The notes under the pieces are model-generated. The model saw only the letters and a list, made by a program, of their open reading frames with translations. It was not told the origin of the DNA and did no database searches. A DNA stretch of 64,000 nucleotides. Origin: Gemmatimonadota bacterium (GTDB taxonomy: Bacteria > Gemmatimonadota > Gemmatimonadetes > Gemmatimonadales > GWC2-71-9). This document shows positions 63,635 to 64,000 of this stretch, piece by piece. The stretch covers positions 496,001-560,000 of the forward strand of contig JADJPD010000001.1 in assembly GCA_016713435.1 (NCBI GenBank), given 5' to 3'. Every line of letters starts with the position of its first letter. Within the stretch, counting starts at the first letter, position 1. The translations under genes were made by a program, and so were the position numbers.

Positions 63635-64000
63635 TCAGACGATGATGCGGACCACCCCCGCCTTGGCGCTGCCGCGGATGAAGGCCTCCGCGTCGGTGGT
63701 GGGGATGACCACCCCGGTCTCGGCGGCGCCGCGGCGCGCGGAATCGGCCATGAACTCGGCCAGCGGAGCGTCGGCCCATTCCCGGTCGGCGCCCTTCATC
63801 TGCTCCAGGATCTCCTCCCAGCTGCCCTTGAAGGAGCGCCCGGTGAGGGTGGTGACGGTGTGCTGGCCGGCCGGCACGCCGCGCTTCTGCATGGCGTGGA
63901 GCTCGGTGAGCAGGGTGCCGAAGAGCTCCAGCTGGGCGGGGTCGCGCGTGGAGCCGTCGGGCTGGGTGGCCTCGATCTCCAGCAGCACCGCGTCCACCAG
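63635..64000 (-). CDS. Conserved hypothetical protein (5' end outside window)
   Basis: About 120 residues are visible to the right edge. A GTG at 63997 could be the start, but the frame is open to the window end and the true start may lie beyond. Visible stretches are LELFGTLLTELHAMQKRGVP and HTVTTLTGRSFKGSWEEILE. No domain is recognised. A helical, acidic soluble protein is suggested. Confidence 0.6.
   Translation of the reverse strand: MVDAVLLEIEATQPDGSTRDPAQLELFGTLLTELHAMQKRGVPAGQHTVTTLTGRSFKGSWEEILEQMKGADREWADAPLAEFMADSARRGAAETGVVIPTTDAEAFIRGSAKAGVVRIIV

Overview
The window is very G+C-rich and gene-dense. Its gene content points to a member of the Gemmatimonadota or a close diderm relative. 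The indicators are a giant SprA-type outer-membrane translocon, a PorV/PorQ porin, a GWxTD protein, a carboxypeptidase-regulatory TonB-dependent receptor, LptF/LptG and type IV pilus motor genes. That assignment is inferred from gene content only; no rRNA or tRNA gene was seen.

Layout. 1-1.7 kb: the end of a beta-propeller gene and a CoA-transferase, then a 34-base G run. 1.8-5.9 kb (minus): pilB-pilT-pilC. 6.1-13.8 kb (minus): a helix-hairpin-helix protein, a glutaminyl-cyclase-like M28 lipoprotein and sprA. 14-16.6 kb (plus): lptF-lptG, divergent from sprA. 16.8-21.1 kb (plus): nadB-nadA-DUF2911-nadC, punctuated by palindromic repeats. 21.3-26.6 kb: an amino-acid permease, a fused ctaA-ctaB gene and an ABC exporter, followed by 0.8 kb with no identifiable gene. 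27.4-38.6 kb (minus): TonB-dependent receptor, large protein with a type-IX-like C-terminal sorting domain, PorV, GWxTD protein and lipoprotein. 38.9-41.5 kb: M24 peptidase, V4R-domain protein and DUF92 protein. 41.6-45.8 kb (plus): a tightly coupled flavoenzyme, flavin reductase, methyltransferase, SRPBCC protein and ketosynthase set. 45.9-49.5 kb: aquaporin, ccmABCD, a lone receiver and a STAS protein. 50.1-57.6 kb: acs, DUF411, kup, a DsbA-like protein, OsmC and a phosphatidyltransferase. 57.6-60.1 kb (plus): a five-gene series containing a SpeD relative without its catalytic serine. 60-64 kb (minus): a hypothetical protein, an M16 peptidase and a partial gene.

How the parts fit. SprA, PorV and a cargo-like protein with a C-terminal sorting domain suggest a type-IX-like secretion route. 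The cyclase-like gene 46 bases after sprA is notable because five predicted exported proteins here, SprA, the receptor, PorV, the GWxTD protein and a small outer-membrane candidate, would begin with Gln after signal-peptide cleavage.

Sequence quality. sprA (twice), the ctaA-ctaB gene, the methyltransferase and the aquaporin each carry apparent one-base indels, mostly in short homopolymers. With the 34-G run, this suggests assembly or sequencing error more than true gene decay. Lengths quoted for those genes assume the indels are corrected.
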